64,000 bases of DNA from Craterostigma plantagineum (GCA_027422505.1 JAPQWV010000001.1:1860001-1924000); one strand, 5' to 3'. Numbered from the stretch's first letter, positions 34,644 through 45,918 are shown. Translations and numbers: made by a program. Notes: a model not told the origin generated them from the letters alone.

Positions 34644-35442
34644 TTGAGGTCCAAGGATAAGACGAAAGCTCTGTTTTCTTGGCTCGATTAAATAGGGCTG
34701 TATTCGTCAAAGATATTTATTACATGCAACGGAAAAAGAGAGTAGATTTCAATGCGCCTTCTTCTCAGCTCTTAGATTATATAAATCCCTGAAGCTCGGT
34801 GCAACTTCGAGAGATTTAAATAAAAAAACAGAGGAAAAAAGAAAGGTGCCACCTTTATTATTTAATGGATGCTGCTTACCTGTTCAACACCATAATCTAG
34901 GATGACTACGAGCTTCGATGATGCATCTGTTGCGAGATGTGGGCGTTTTGTTAACTAGTGCCATGGCATGGGATAATTATAAACATAAAATGTCAGAAAA
35001 ATATGCTGTAATAAATATGCAGTGCTGGTCTTCTTTCTTCCCATATGCTTCAAACATTGGAATTTGTACTGCTGTGTAAAGCGTTAAAGGTACGATTTTT
35101 AAAACTCCTCTCTATGCTCAGATTATCACTCTAATCAAATTTCTTTAGCATAAGATTCCAAAGGGTGCTGCTCATTAGCTTTACGAAGCAAGGAAATATT
35201 CTGACTCTTTACGTCAGTGATCAGACTTTCACGTGCTATTTGTTGGTCGCAATTGGGAGGAGTGGGAAAAAAGAGGGGTTGATCTGTAATTTGCTCTGAG
35301 TCTGAGTACCTTTGCAGAGTGTGGAGCATATCTGCATATGCAAATCCAACCCTTTTCACTGACTTTATTGTTTTCATCTTCTCCTTTAGGTCTATTATTC
35401 CTTTCTTTTTAATAATTATGGCCTTTTTATTCTGCCTAAGCT
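34644..35442. other. IQD promoter side, up to the LINE insertion
   Basis: AT-rich DNA presumed to hold the IQD promoter and 5' UTR. No gene or clear repeat is visible. It is separated from its original continuation (from 41421 on) by the LINE. Confidence 0.4.
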
Positions 35443-35951
35443 AAAACGAGTGGAAAAAAACCCCAAATTAAAACACATCAACAAAGTTAACAAATACGTT
35501 TCTCTCCTTCGTTTTAGAGTCTTCCTTAGTGAAGCTTTTTTCTCTCCCCAGGGCGAGACTCTCTCCTTCGACTTGAAGGCTTGCTTTCCTTTCATCTCCG
35601 CAACATTATTACCTTATCCAACATCGTATAGGAATGGCATTGCCATTCCACATCCAACCTTAGCCTACCATGCACCAACCCACCAACAGATACTTAAACT
35701 CTTACCTAGCTTAGCTGTAACCCCCGAGTAGTTGTACGGCAAGCCAACCTTTCCCGAGACCTTTAACACCTTAGTAGCAACATTACCCTTAGTTAACAAG
35801 CCCTGTATTTCCGTTTGTTTAGACCCATTCCAGTTACTTGACCCACAACCTGTTCGACAAAAAACCCCACCCGTTTTCTTTCACTTTTCTTGTTCTAAGC
35901 CGTCTTTTCTTCCTTCACTGCAGGGTGGGAGCTCGAATCTAGTAGCAACAG

Positions 35952-37331
35952 ATGGAAGGCATGACTGCTCCAGGAGAGACAGATGAGCTTGCTGAACGGC
36001 TGTCAAAGTTTAATCTGTCTAAGGAGGAAACTGGGGGTATTGAAATTGAGGAGCACGATATAGCTTTCAGTCAGGAGGAATGCCTCAGAAGTCTAATAGG
36101 CAAAATATATGGGACTAAAAGGGCGAACTTCTCAGGAATTAAAAGTACACTTTCACACATTTGGGAGACACATGAACCATTTATCATTAGGGAGCTGGGA
36201 AGGAACTACTTTCAATTCGTGTTCAAGTCCAAGGCCGACCAGTTGAAAATCCTTCGAGGGCGCCAATGGTCGTTTGATCAACAATACTTAATCCTTCGAG
36301 AGTGGTCACCAAATTTGAAAATGCGAGATGAGGACTTTCAGACGGCTGAACTCTGGATTCAGGTGTGGAATTTACCTAACCAGTGGCTGTCACAGGAAGT
36401 AGGCAATAAGATTGGTAAACTCTTTCAGCAGTGTGAAGACGTGTTAATTTCGGAGACGGGCAGTAGCAAAGGGAGACACGTAAAGCTCAGAGCTAAGATT
36501 GATATCTCAAAACCATTGATGAGGGGAACATTTGTAAGCCTTTCGGGCTGCAAGTATTGGATTGATTTTAAGTATGAAAACCTTCTTAACTTCTGTTTCT
36601 ATTGTGGAATTATTGGGCATAGTATATTGACATGTGAAAAGCGAAGGGAAGATTGCTGCAAAATTGAACGGACCAATGAACAGTTTGGGGACTGGCTGAG
36701 GGCAGAGGGGGTTAATAGTAAGATCAGAACTATCACCATGGCTGGGAAACTGAAGAGGGGTAAGGAGGGAGATATGGAGGAGAATACGAAGAAGAATGAG
36801 TATGACGGAGCTCAGCCTCAGCTGGTGGAAGATCAGGGCAAAAAAACAAATGGGGGACAACATAACCATGACAAAATGGGGACGGAAAACACTGAGGCAG
36901 GCGATCATGGCAATAAAATCGACTCCGAGAGTGTTGCCCCAATTGAAATCACCTCAATGGAGATAGAAACCCCATCTACCGTCCAGCTTGAAACAGTTAT
37001 GGAAAGTGAGGGAGCTCCAAGCGCACCTGATCTGATGAAGGGCAGACAACCACTACGAGATATATCCAACAACTCTGAATCAAACAACAAAGGGTACTCT
37101 AGGAGAATCAAGCCGGTAGCTAAAGGAATAAGAGCGAACAATAGTCAGAGCCCAACAATGATGGAGACTTCCAATCTGATGTTTCTGAATGGAAAAAGGG
37201 GTCGGGATGAAACTGTAGAAATTCAGAATCAAGAACTCAAACAGGACAGAAAGAAACCTAAGGCATCTAGCACTGAAGAGTATGAGAAGGTGGGGGTAGC
37301 CAGCCTTGAATGGCCCCATGGTCTACAATGA
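35952..37331 (+). CDS. LINE ORF1 (DUF4283-type with zinc knuckle)
   Basis: The 459-residue ORF1 of a plant L1-type element packages the RNA. The first half is the DUF4283-like fold (RELGRNYFQFVFKSKADQLK and RGRQWSFDQQYLILREW), followed by a CCHC knuckle (CFYCGIIGHSILTC) near residue 215. The rest is charged and probably disordered, with a KKPKA basic patch near the end. Its stop overlaps the ORF2 start as ATGA at 37328-37331, which suggests coupled termination and reinitiation. The start at 35952 is the first Met in frame; MTAPGETDEL two codons later is possible. Confidence 0.9.
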   Translation: MEGMTAPGETDELAERLSKFNLSKEETGGIEIEEHDIAFSQEECLRSLIGKIYGTKRANFSGIKSTLSHIWETHEPFIIRELGRNYFQFVFKSKADQLKILRGRQWSFDQQYLILREWSPNLKMRDEDFQTAELWIQVWNLPNQWLSQEVGNKIGKLFQQCEDVLISETGSSKGRHVKLRAKIDISKPLMRGTFVSLSGCKYWIDFKYENLLNFCFYCGIIGHSILTCEKRREDCCKIERTNEQFGDWLRAEGVNSKIRTITMAGKLKRGKEGDMEENTKKNEYDGAQPQLVEDQGKKTNGGQHNHDKMGTENTEAGDHGNKIDSESVAPIEITSMEIETPSTVQLETVMESEGAPSAPDLMKGRQPLRDISNNSESNNKGYSRRIKPVAKGIRANNSQSPTMMETSNLMFLNGKRGRDETVEIQNQELKQDRKKPKASSTEEYEKVGVASLEWPHGLQ

Positions 37332-40300
37332 GAGTTTGTGTGTGGAACTGTAGAGGTTTGGGAGGACCCTCTACAGTTTCCCAACTGAAGGAGTCGATGA
37401 GACTCCACCTTCCTGATTTGGTTTTTTTATGCGAAACTAAACAAAAAAAATCTTTTGTGGGTACCGTTTGCAAACAGCTCAAGCTGAGGGATAGATGGTT
37501 TTGTGTTGATCCAGTTGGAAGAAGCGGTGGACTATGGGTTGGCTGGTCAGATGATATTATTATAAAAGAAATCATGGAGTCCAGGTTTTGCCTTGAAATT
37601 AAATGTGAAAGTAAGAACGAACAGATTGAGTTTTGGGCAATCTTTGTTTATCTGAGCACTGAAACTCAGCTTAGGAAAAGGCAGTTTGAGTACCTGACAC
37701 AAGCCAAGAATAGGTGGGGACAAATGTGGCTTTTAGGAGGGGACTTCAATGAAATTAGGAACAATTCTGAAAAGGTAGGAGGAAGGACTAGAGAACCGTG
37801 GAGTTTCAAGACTTTCAATACTTTCATTGAGAACATGGGCATGGCTGAACTACCTTTCAGTGGAAATAGATTCACCTGGGCTAATAACAGACAAGGTGAG
37901 GGGTTTGTGGAAGAAAGGATTGACAGATTCTTTGTTTCTCCATTTTGGCTTCCTAAGTTTCCCGAATCCATAGTTAAGCATGAAGAGAAGGTGTCCTCAG
38001 ATCATTGCCTTCTTATTATGGTCTCAGATCCTAAAGGTATAAGATCCAAGAAGAGATTTCAGTTTGACAAGAGGTGGATCCTACAAGAAGGGGTGAATGA
38101 AGTGATAAAACACGCATGGAAAACTAACCAAGCTGGAACACCTTTGTACCAATTGACAAAAAAAATCAGAAACTGTAGATCTTGCCTCTTATCATGGAGT
38201 TCTGGATTGAAAAACAACACTGCTGTTCGAGTCGAATCTATCAAAAAAGAGCTGGAAACACTGAAGGGAGATAAAGGAAGTAGAGATTGGGGTCTGTGGC
38301 ATCAGCTGAAGGTCAAACTTCATCAAGCTTACAAAGACGAAGAGATCTTTTGGAGCCAAAAAGCTAGAACTCAATGGCTTAAGGAGGGAGATAAGAACAC
38401 TAAGTATTTTCATGCTGCTACTGCCCAAAGAAGATCTGTTAATGCTATTAAAAGCCTGGTTAACAATGATGGTGTGTTGTGCAAAGATAGAAGACAGATT
38501 GAAGGAATTGTGGTTGAATACTATAAACAGTTGTTCACAAGCTCATCACTCTCAGATCAGAATGGTGTCCTGGAAGGAATGCCCCTTTCCATCTCGGCTG
38601 CTCAGAATCGAACGCTCACTTGCCCTGTTGGTGAGGAAGAAATAAAAACAGCCCTTTTCTCTTTACACCCGACCAAGGCCCCGGGCCCTGATGGTATGAA
38701 TCCCTTGTTTTTTCAACACTTTTGGCATGTTTTGAAATCTGATCTTTGTTATGCCATCAGGAATTTTTTCCGCCATAATCGAATGCTTAGATCTCTTAAT
38801 CATACTCTTATCACTCTCATCCCGAAGGTTAAGAATCCATCTCTAATATCACAATATAGGCCCATTAGCTTGTGTAATGTTGCATATAAGATTATTTCCA
38901 AAATTATTGCGGAGAGATTGAGACCTTGCCTTCAAAAGTGTATTCATTCAAGTCAATCAGCTTTTATTAAGGGTAGGCAGATCCTTGACAATGTGGTTGT
39001 TGCTCATGAGTGTTTACACTACCTTAATAGTCTTAGAAGTAGAGGAACTTGTTTTATGGCCCTCAAGCTGGATATGGCTAAGGCGTATGATAGAGTAGAG
39101 TGGAATTTTTTGGGAACAATAATGGCGAAGATGGGATTTGATAGAAGGTTCATAGAATGGATCACAACATGTATTAGCACTACCTCATTCTCATTTAACC
39201 TTAATGGTTCACCTTGCGGTTTCTTGACACCATCTAGAGGGATTAGACAAGGGGACCCCCTTTCACCATTTCTTTTCATCATTCTGTCAGAAGCATTTTC
39301 CAACCTCATTACTCAGGCTGTAAATTCAGGCACCTTTAAAGGGCTGAGAATTAGTAGGGGAGGCCCCCTTATTACTCACCTCTTATTTGCTGACGATTCT
39401 CTCTTGTTTTGCGAAGCGTCCGTCCAACAGGCTGAAACTCTCAAGGAATTGCTTGGAATCTATGCTTCGGCTTCTGGACAGGTTGTTAATTTGGAGAAAT
39501 CTTCAGTCTTCTTCAGCAAGAATACAGATCCTTCTACGAAGGCTGCGATTGGGCACATCCTTTGTGGAATTAAAGAACAAAACAAATCTAGGTATCTTGG
39601 CCTACCCTTGGGGATTGGACGATCTAAGACAGAGACCTTCAGTTATATCATTGAAGCGGTCAAAGGCAGGCTGACCAATTGGAAGAACACTTTCCTTAAT
39701 AACGCTGGTAAGGAAGTCCTTATGAAGTCTGTGATTAATGCTTTACCTGTTTTCGCTATGTCATGCTTCAAAATTCCTGTTAGTATTTGTAAGAAAATTG
39801 GTGCTTTGTCCTCTAATTTCTGGTGGGGCTCTGGTGATTCTGATAAACCAAAACCTCATTGGAGAGCATGGAACAAACTTACAGTACCTAAATCGAAAGG
39901 AGGGTTTGGATTTCACGATCTTCAGAAGTTCAACGATGCCTTAATTGGGAAGCAGCTGTGGAGACTTATTTCTCAGCCGAATTCATTGATGGCTAAAGTC
40001 CTCAAAGCAAGATATTATCCATCTTCTTGTCTCTTCCAAGCCTCATGTCCCGCTTCTTCCTCTTGGTTGTGGAAGTCCTGGTTTCGTTCACTTTTTGTGC
40101 TTAAATGTGGAGTTAGGTATCGTGTTGGTGATGGCAAAGCGATTAAGATTTGGAGCTCTCCTTGGATCCAGAAGATGCCCGATTTCATTCCAATTCCTGT
40201 CAACGAATGCTCTAGGTCAATCAAGTTGGTTAGCGATCTCATCACAGAGGATGGAAGAAGCTGGAAGTCAGCACTTATTAGATCCATTGTCTCTCCGGAG

Positions 40301-40918
40301 GTGGCTAAGATCATTGAGGAGATTCCGCTTAACAATCCTGGCACTAGAGACTTGCTGATTTGGGGACTTGAAAAGAATGGACAGTATAGTGTCAAGTCGG
40401 CATACACGGCTATCTTAGGGACAATGCAAGGAGATGTTGCGGAAAGTAGTGATAGGGGTATGGCTCAGCGTAGGATGTGGCAGCTGGTGTGGAAACTCAA
40501 AATCAAAAACAAACTTAAGCACTTTCTTTGGAAGGCCTTACACAATATCATCCCTACTAAAGCTAACTTGCTGAAAAAAGGTATTGAGGTTGATCCGGTC
40601 TGTAGCTGGTGTGGAGATGGCTTTGAGGATCTCGAACATATTTTCTTCAAATGCTCGAGGGCTCAAACAGTTTGGAAGTTGGCTCCGGTTCGGTGGAATG
40701 CAACCCACGATAGGGATATCAAGTTTAATGTTTGGTGGTTGCTCCTCAGTTCTGGTCCGGACCAAAAATCGGTTGTCGATCGCATCCAACTCTCGGTGTA
40801 TATCTTGTGGATGCTGTGGAAAACTAGGAACTTGTGGATTTTCGATGGAGAAAAAATAAATGAAGTGGATATTGTCGCGTTGGCAGTTTCTGAATGGTCC
40901 GAGTTTTCGAGTGTCTAA
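37328..40918 (+). CDS. LINE ORF2: endonuclease and reverse transcriptase
   Basis: ORF2 nicks the target and copies the element's RNA at the break. From the Met at 37328 (MRVCVWNCRGLGG) it is 1196 residues without interruption; an upstream in-frame Met at 37310 would add six. Order: APE-type endonuclease (LLGGDFNEIRNN; later SSDHCLLI), linker, reverse transcriptase (APGPDGMNPLFF, SQYRPISLCNVAYKIISKII, RQGDPLSPFLF, and the catalytic FADD at 39386-39397), then a zf-RVT domain (CSWCGDGFEDLEHIFFKC). No RNase H follows zf-RVT: the ORF ends soon after. Because every diagnostic motif is intact, the copy may be able to move. Confidence 0.95.
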   Translation: MRVCVWNCRGLGGPSTVSQLKESMRLHLPDLVFLCETKQKKSFVGTVCKQLKLRDRWFCVDPVGRSGGLWVGWSDDIIIKEIMESRFCLEIKCESKNEQIEFWAIFVYLSTETQLRKRQFEYLTQAKNRWGQMWLLGGDFNEIRNNSEKVGGRTREPWSFKTFNTFIENMGMAELPFSGNRFTWANNRQGEGFVEERIDRFFVSPFWLPKFPESIVKHEEKVSSDHCLLIMVSDPKGIRSKKRFQFDKRWILQEGVNEVIKHAWKTNQAGTPLYQLTKKIRNCRSCLLSWSSGLKNNTAVRVESIKKELETLKGDKGSRDWGLWHQLKVKLHQAYKDEEIFWSQKARTQWLKEGDKNTKYFHAATAQRRSVNAIKSLVNNDGVLCKDRRQIEGIVVEYYKQLFTSSSLSDQNGVLEGMPLSISAAQNRTLTCPVGEEEIKTALFSLHPTKAPGPDGMNPLFFQHFWHVLKSDLCYAIRNFFRHNRMLRSLNHTLITLIPKVKNPSLISQYRPISLCNVAYKIISKIIAERLRPCLQKCIHSSQSAFIKGRQILDNVVVAHECLHYLNSLRSRGTCFMALKLDMAKAYDRVEWNFLGTIMAKMGFDRRFIEWITTCISTTSFSFNLNGSPCGFLTPSRGIRQGDPLSPFLFIILSEAFSNLITQAVNSGTFKGLRISRGGPLITHLLFADDSLLFCEASVQQAETLKELLGIYASASGQVVNLEKSSVFFSKNTDPSTKAAIGHILCGIKEQNKSRYLGLPLGIGRSKTETFSYIIEAVKGRLTNWKNTFLNNAGKEVLMKSVINALPVFAMSCFKIPVSICKKIGALSSNFWWGSGDSDKPKPHWRAWNKLTVPKSKGGFGFHDLQKFNDALIGKQLWRLISQPNSLMAKVLKARYYPSSCLFQASCPASSSWLWKSWFRSLFVLKCGVRYRVGDGKAIKIWSSPWIQKMPDFIPIPVNECSRSIKLVSDLITEDGRSWKSALIRSIVSPEVAKIIEEIPLNNPGTRDLLIWGLEKNGQYSVKSAYTAILGTMQGDVAESSDRGMAQRRMWQLVWKLKIKNKLKHFLWKALHNIIPTKANLLKKGIEVDPVCSWCGDGFEDLEHIFFKCSRAQTVWKLAPVRWNATHDRDIKFNVWWLLLSSGPDQKSVVDRIQLSVYILWMLWKTRNLWIFDGEKINEVDIVALAVSEWSEFSSV

Positions 40919-41811
40919 TTGCTGATGGATGTTGGGTGCAAGCTTTTTTGTTCTCTGTTTTTGGGTGGGTCTTGAGGCTTTTGAGGTCAGATGGTGTAGG
41001 GTCTCCTTACTGATGATCAGTGCATACTCTGTCTTACTCTTCTCAACACCAGCTTGGCTTGGGCAAAAGCAGCTTGAGGTGAATTGGACATTTCTGGTCA
41101 CTAGGGATTTTATATTCAGTGGTGTGCTTTTGATGTCCTTTGGGAGGTTTTTTTGTGTTTCATTGGCAGCGTTTGGTCTGTTGTTTCCTTTTGTTGGTTT
41201 GCTGCTGTTGCCTCTTGGGTTTTACTCAACTTTCCTTGGTTTTGTTTGATGGTTGTTGGTTGTTTTTGCTCTTTGTATGAGCCTTCTGTCTCTACTGGCA
41301 ATTGTTTGTCTCCAGAGAGACCCCGTGGGGCTGCTTAGCCTTTGTAAAAACTCTTTTGTGAAATGAGATAGCAAGCTAACGTTTGAAAAAAAAAAAAAAA
41401 AAAAAAAACGAGTGGAAAAACATTGGATATCGCAATTAATTCCTATGATCTATCCTATCCATCCCACATGCTACATGGTTATTTCGCTGTTAATCATATG
41501 ATGATATCAATTGTCATCACTCTCGAATCAGTCAACTTCACTGCTTTCTGTGATAAATATATATCAATCTTTAATTGTGTGTGTATGTGTGTGTGCACTG
41601 TCTTCTTGATAATAGGGACGTGTGAGAGCGATCCTTTTCAGGCCTTTAACCAGAGATTGACCAGTCAAACTCTTTGGTTCCAGCAATTTGAGCTTCCCCA
41701 ATTGAGAAAATAAAAAGAAAATTCTTTTCAGGTCCCATGTTAAGCTTTTAGGACTCAGTTAAAAATTTCATAGTTTTATGGACCCGATTTGCGCAGAAAC
41801 ATTTTATTGTT

Positions 41812-41942
41812 CTGCAATATCAATTCAGTGTTCTTTAGTACCACTTCATGGATCTGCAGTACCACTTCAGTGTTCTGCAGTACCACTTCACTGTTCTGTA
41901 GTACCACTTCATTATTTTTCAGTACCACTTCAACATGCTGAA
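41812..41942. repeat. minisatellite, ~23-bp unit with GTACCACTTCA core
   Basis: Five to six tandem units near AGTACCACTTCAGTGTTCTGC run between 41812 and 41942, with a few substitutions between them. Antisense and sense ORFs here (41776-41991 and 41778-42005) are simply translations of the repeat. Confidence 0.88.
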
Positions 41943-42525
41943 ATAACAGAAAACGATCATTTGATAACGGTTCATATACACTTGGTAACAATTGCGTACT
42001 TTTAGGTCCTTATCTTTAAATTCTATCAAATTGGGTCCTGGGCCTGAACACTAAATTAAAACCCCTGGTGGTCCAAACTCAATTTTCCGAAAAAGGAATG
42101 ATAATTTAAGCGCAATGCCCCACTATAGTAAATTGACAACATCGCGTGTATTTTCTATTAAATCTTGGGTACGTGCAAAAAAAAAAATTGAATAGGAAGA
42201 AGTACTCGAGATAAGAAACGTCCTTATCTCCTCATGTTGTCTATCCTATGCGCCCGACACGCCTAAACGTTTTTTTTATTGCACTTCTCATTTATATCAT
42301 TTTCTTGGGACAACGACGTACGTAATATAGATCAAATTTCATATCCATTTCATTATATTCTTGATTGAAAAAAGAAGGGGTTTGTTTAATTACGCTCGCA
42401 CTCGGCCTCAATCCTCATCTTAGATTTTCCTTGAAAAACAACACATCATAAAATAAAAAGAAAGGAGAAAAAGACATAAAAATCCAATCTTTGGATTGTA
42501 TGTGTGTAATAAAACGACCCTCATC
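41943..42525. other. intergenic / 3' UTR of START gene
   Basis: AT-rich DNA with no gene. The right end is the presumed 3' UTR of the START-domain gene. Confidence 0.4.
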
Positions 42526-44209
42526 TCAAAGCCTCTTACCTATACTCCCAAACCTCCTCGCAGCACCAATTATTACAGCCTTACTAAGAAGCCCACCTTC
42601 GAAACTACACGCAAGAGCTATCGCCCCGCCGAGCAATAAAACCTTCGATATACCATTCTTCTTCGACGACGTGTCATCGATCTTAGCATCGACAGCTTTA
42701 TTCGATTCTACAGCGCTCGTTTTGGTTTCCAGGCACGCCTCAGCGTTGATCCCGGCAAAAAGAGCGCTCCTAGAGATCGCTTCGCCCGAAGATCTATGCT
42801 TTTGATAGGCTCTTAGGGAGGGATCGATCTTCTTCACAGCGCCCCACATTCCTTGTCGTACGCCGAGCTTCGCAACTTCCCATGGTATTCCCATGTCCTC
42901 GTGGTGGAATAGGAGAACTTCGCACGCAGTTAAACGCCCGTCTACTTTCGACTCGACTGTAGTATTAATTTCGAGTCGTAAATATGGTGAACGAAGAGAG
43001 ACTAAGTAAGGTTTAAACGATCGATGAATGAACTAACTAACTACCTGGGCGAATACGCCAGCTTGAATAGTACAAGTCGACCCGCCTAGGCTTTTCGCGC
43101 CTGGGAATTGAGGGGAATGGAACGCTCTGAAAAGATGCGAAAATAAAAATCATTCCCATGAAAGATCTTGTCATAATCTTGTCGAAAGCGTTAAACTTAA
43201 GGCCCTTAATACCTTAGTTATGCAGTAATACGTGCGCTCATCAGATCGCCATATCCTTCGACCCATGATGTACTCTCTGTCGCTGCAGAAGAAAGGGAAC
43301 TGCAGAAAAAATCCAAGTCAAAATTTGATCAACTTATAATTTGAAATAAAAGAGGGAAGTTGTTAAAACCTTTCTTATCCATTGAACAAACATTGTCCCT
43401 GTTTTTTGGCATTCTTCCAAGGTTTCGGCTTGCTTGAGCATGTCGTCCCACTTTAGTCTGAATTCGTCGTCCCAAAAGAAATCCCTGACTATTTCGGGAG
43501 TGGCGTTTTCGTAAATCGTTCTGCTGCGATATTGAGGAGGTCCCGTCTATGACAAATGCAGAGATTCAATGCGAAATTTCAGCGTCATTACGTAGTCTTG
43601 ATTGAATTATGATGATACTCAGTTTAACAAGGTTTTTGTTATTACCAGGGGATCCCTTCTCCAAGCTTGATAGGTCATATTCGGCGTCGATTTCTCCATC
43701 ATGTGAATCCATGAAGGGCCTTCATCTTTTTCTTGGACTAGTTTGTTGAAATTGCTGAGGTCACCCTCGTCGACATGGCATGGAATTTCGTTCTTTAGCT
43801 TTCTCAAACTGCTACACAAATTAGCTCAACGTCACTTGTTGATCGATCCAATAATAAAAGTAACGAACTTTGAAACCAACCTGCAATCAGAACTTGGCAT
43901 GTCAGGTAAGGATGAGCCTTCTTTCTCAGAAATTGAATCGGGCATTTCCTGCTTCGAACAGCTCGAACTTGGGACTGAGTAAACCAATTCTTCTTTATTT
44001 CCATCAGAATTCAAAGAATTCATTTTCACATAAGCCCACTTAGGTTTCCATGTCCAACCCACCAAAACACCAGCAATAACAGCTACCCAAAGAGGAATCA
44101 TAAACTTTATCAGCTCAAACAACGTATCTTCGATTGTGGGTTCTTGCAAAATCCCCATGAAAGTCGAAACCAAGGCCATAAAACGACTTGCACCCACGCT
44201 AACGCGCAC
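42526..44209 (-). CDS. membrane-anchored START-domain (SRPBCC) protein
   Basis: The protein matches a plant family with one N-terminal membrane segment and a START lipid-binding fold; lipid ligand and role are unknown to me. Exons: about 44209-43881 (FELIKFMIPLWVAVIAGVLV, then GWTWKPKWAYV), one with HVDEGDLSNFNKLVQEKDEG and MMEKSTPNMTYQAWRRDP, one with YRSRTIYENATPEIVRDFFW and TGTMFVQWIRK, one with FPFFCSDREYIMGRRIW, one with VPFPSIPRREKPRRVDLYYS, and the last (about 42950-42526) with ACEVLLFHHEDMGIPWEVAK and GVRQGMWGAVKKIDPSLRAY. The C-terminus has a second hydrophobic stretch (ISKVLLLGGAIALACSF). All splice sites look normal and the frame is open. The start could be 44179 (MALVSTF), which fits relatives as well as 44209. 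Confidence 0.88.
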
Positions 44210-45398
44210 GCTCTAAGAGAACAAATAACAAACACCTAACGAGCACAAGGAAAAAAACACCGGGAAAGAACCCTCCACGGAATCAGATAAGACTCCCACG
44301 TTTTAAGCACAGAGATGAATCTTGAGGGTTCGAGGAAGGAAAAACTAGCAGAACCACGAGCAAATACCAGATAAAAGAAAGGTCGGTTAAGTGATAAGGT
44401 TGACGTGAATGGGGAATTGGAGAGACGTAATCTAAAAACTGGTGAGTGGTTAGCTTTACGAGGAGTATGGGCGGAAAAAAAGACAAGAACTTGCGTCTAG
44501 TTAACAGCCAAAGATGGAAATTTCTGAGGCTGTGACGAGAGTTGAACCAACGAATCGCTGTTACGTATATTCGCCGACTCTCTTTTTATGCTTTTCAGTA
44601 TAGACGGTCAATCGTAAGAAGGTTGTAAGAAATGGGCTAAAGGTAAATATTTTATTGCAGTAACCAACCAAGATTGGATTTTTTTATGACTTCTTTCTCT
44701 TTTTGAATGGCGTTTATATAATATAGATGAATAAACCGTGTCGGTATAATATTCTCATTTTTCACGTTTGTTTGGTAAAGATGAGGCACTCGGTTTGACT
44801 TTCTTTGTAACTAAAAGAAAGATAAAGTAAAAAGGAGTAGCGCAATCGATTGAATTGCACCACAGAAAATAGAGCAAACATAAAAAAACATAAAAAAGAA
44901 TAATTGTATCATCACGTCGTGTTCTTGTTTTCACTGTTTCTCCGAAAATGACTTGTTTTTTCTTTTCTTCTAATAGCAATTACCAATGCTATTATACATA
45001 CGTTCATATTATAGAGTGCCGTCCAATGTGAACACCAATAATCTTTCCTATTTAGTTAAAATAAATTAAGTGGGACCCTAGTTCTTCGTAGCCATTATAA
45101 GGGTCAGCGATAAATATTTGAATCATATTATGTTGTCGGAAAATAATAGTCCACTCATTAGTACTTGCATACATCACGTTTCAATTTTCGAAAAAAAATA
45201 TATATACATCACGTTTCAATTTTCGTCTGAAAACCATATCATCTTACATTCTTCCTTGTCTTTGGGCCATAGGCCCGTTAAGATATATTAGCCAACCTTC
45301 AAGTCCAGGATAGATTATTACTTTGAAAATGGACTGTCCATTTAGAGGTCAGTCCCAAATCTATATAATCATACTTTTGTCTTTTAAAAAAAAATAAA
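44210..45398. other. intergenic, START gene promoter side
   Basis: AT-rich with no gene detected. The sequence near 45170-45225 repeats CATCACGTTTCAATTTTCG twice about 40 bases apart. The region ends at the copia element. Confidence 0.45.
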
Positions 45399-45403
45399 AA
45401 ATA

Positions 45404-45720
45404 TGTTATAAAATATTATAATGATTACGTATCTTATTAATTACGATTATAGTAGTATTAGAGAGATAACTAGAGAGATAATAACTTCTTTATTAATACT
45501 TTTTCTTACAATTTACACAACCCCAAATCACATATTTATACTACTATAAATTCACTATTACACCTAAAATTTACAACATTTATTATAATTATACACATCA
45601 TCTATCAATTAATACACATCTAATTTTTACAACATTCAATACAATACCTCCAAATATCAATAATTCAATAACAATACAAAAACATCCACATCTTAATATT
45701 ATTTCTTAATATTCATAATA
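45404..45720 (-). repeat. copia 3' LTR
   Basis: This 317-base direct repeat begins TGTTATAAAATATT and ends ATTCATAATA on the plus strand. It is identical to the 50885-51201 copy except for single substitutions near the GTAT(C/T)TTATTAATT and ACTACTA(T/C)AAATTC positions. Confidence 0.95.
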
Positions 45721-45750
45721 CTCCCCCTTGGATGTTTTTCAAAGAATATG

Positions 45751-45911
45751 CCTCGTTAAAACCTTATTAGGAAAAACCCAGTGGGATAAAAACCTAATGA
45801 AGGAAAAAGAGTACATCATTCTTTAGATACGTTTTTTAGTTGTTGCCTCATTAAAAACCTTACTAGGAAAACCCAGTGGGAAAAACCATAGTGAAGGAAA
45901 AAAGAGTGCAA
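45751..45911 (-). repeat. tandem ~65-bp duplication before the copia polypurine tract
   Basis: Two copies of a block containing CTCGTTAAAACCTTATTAGG / CTCATTAAAAACCTTACTAG, then AACCCAGTGGGA and GTGAAGGAAAAA-like ends, lie between the pol end and the polypurine tract. It is a duplicated 3' untranslated segment of the element. Confidence 0.75.
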
Positions 45912-45918
45912 CGCGTAT

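Larger units (their letters stand above)
35443..41420 (+). mobile_element. full-length L1-type LINE with 16-bp target-site duplication
   Basis: The element runs from about 35459 to the end of a poly(A) tail (41386 to about 41404). It is bounded by a direct repeat AAAACGAGTGGAAAAA at 35443-35458 and 41405-41420; the leading A residues of the right copy merge with the tail. Two long uninterrupted ORFs, a roughly 490-base 5' UTR and a roughly 470-base 3' UTR are present, so nothing is obviously truncated. The intact ORFs and perfect duplication point to a recent insertion. Confidence 0.93.
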
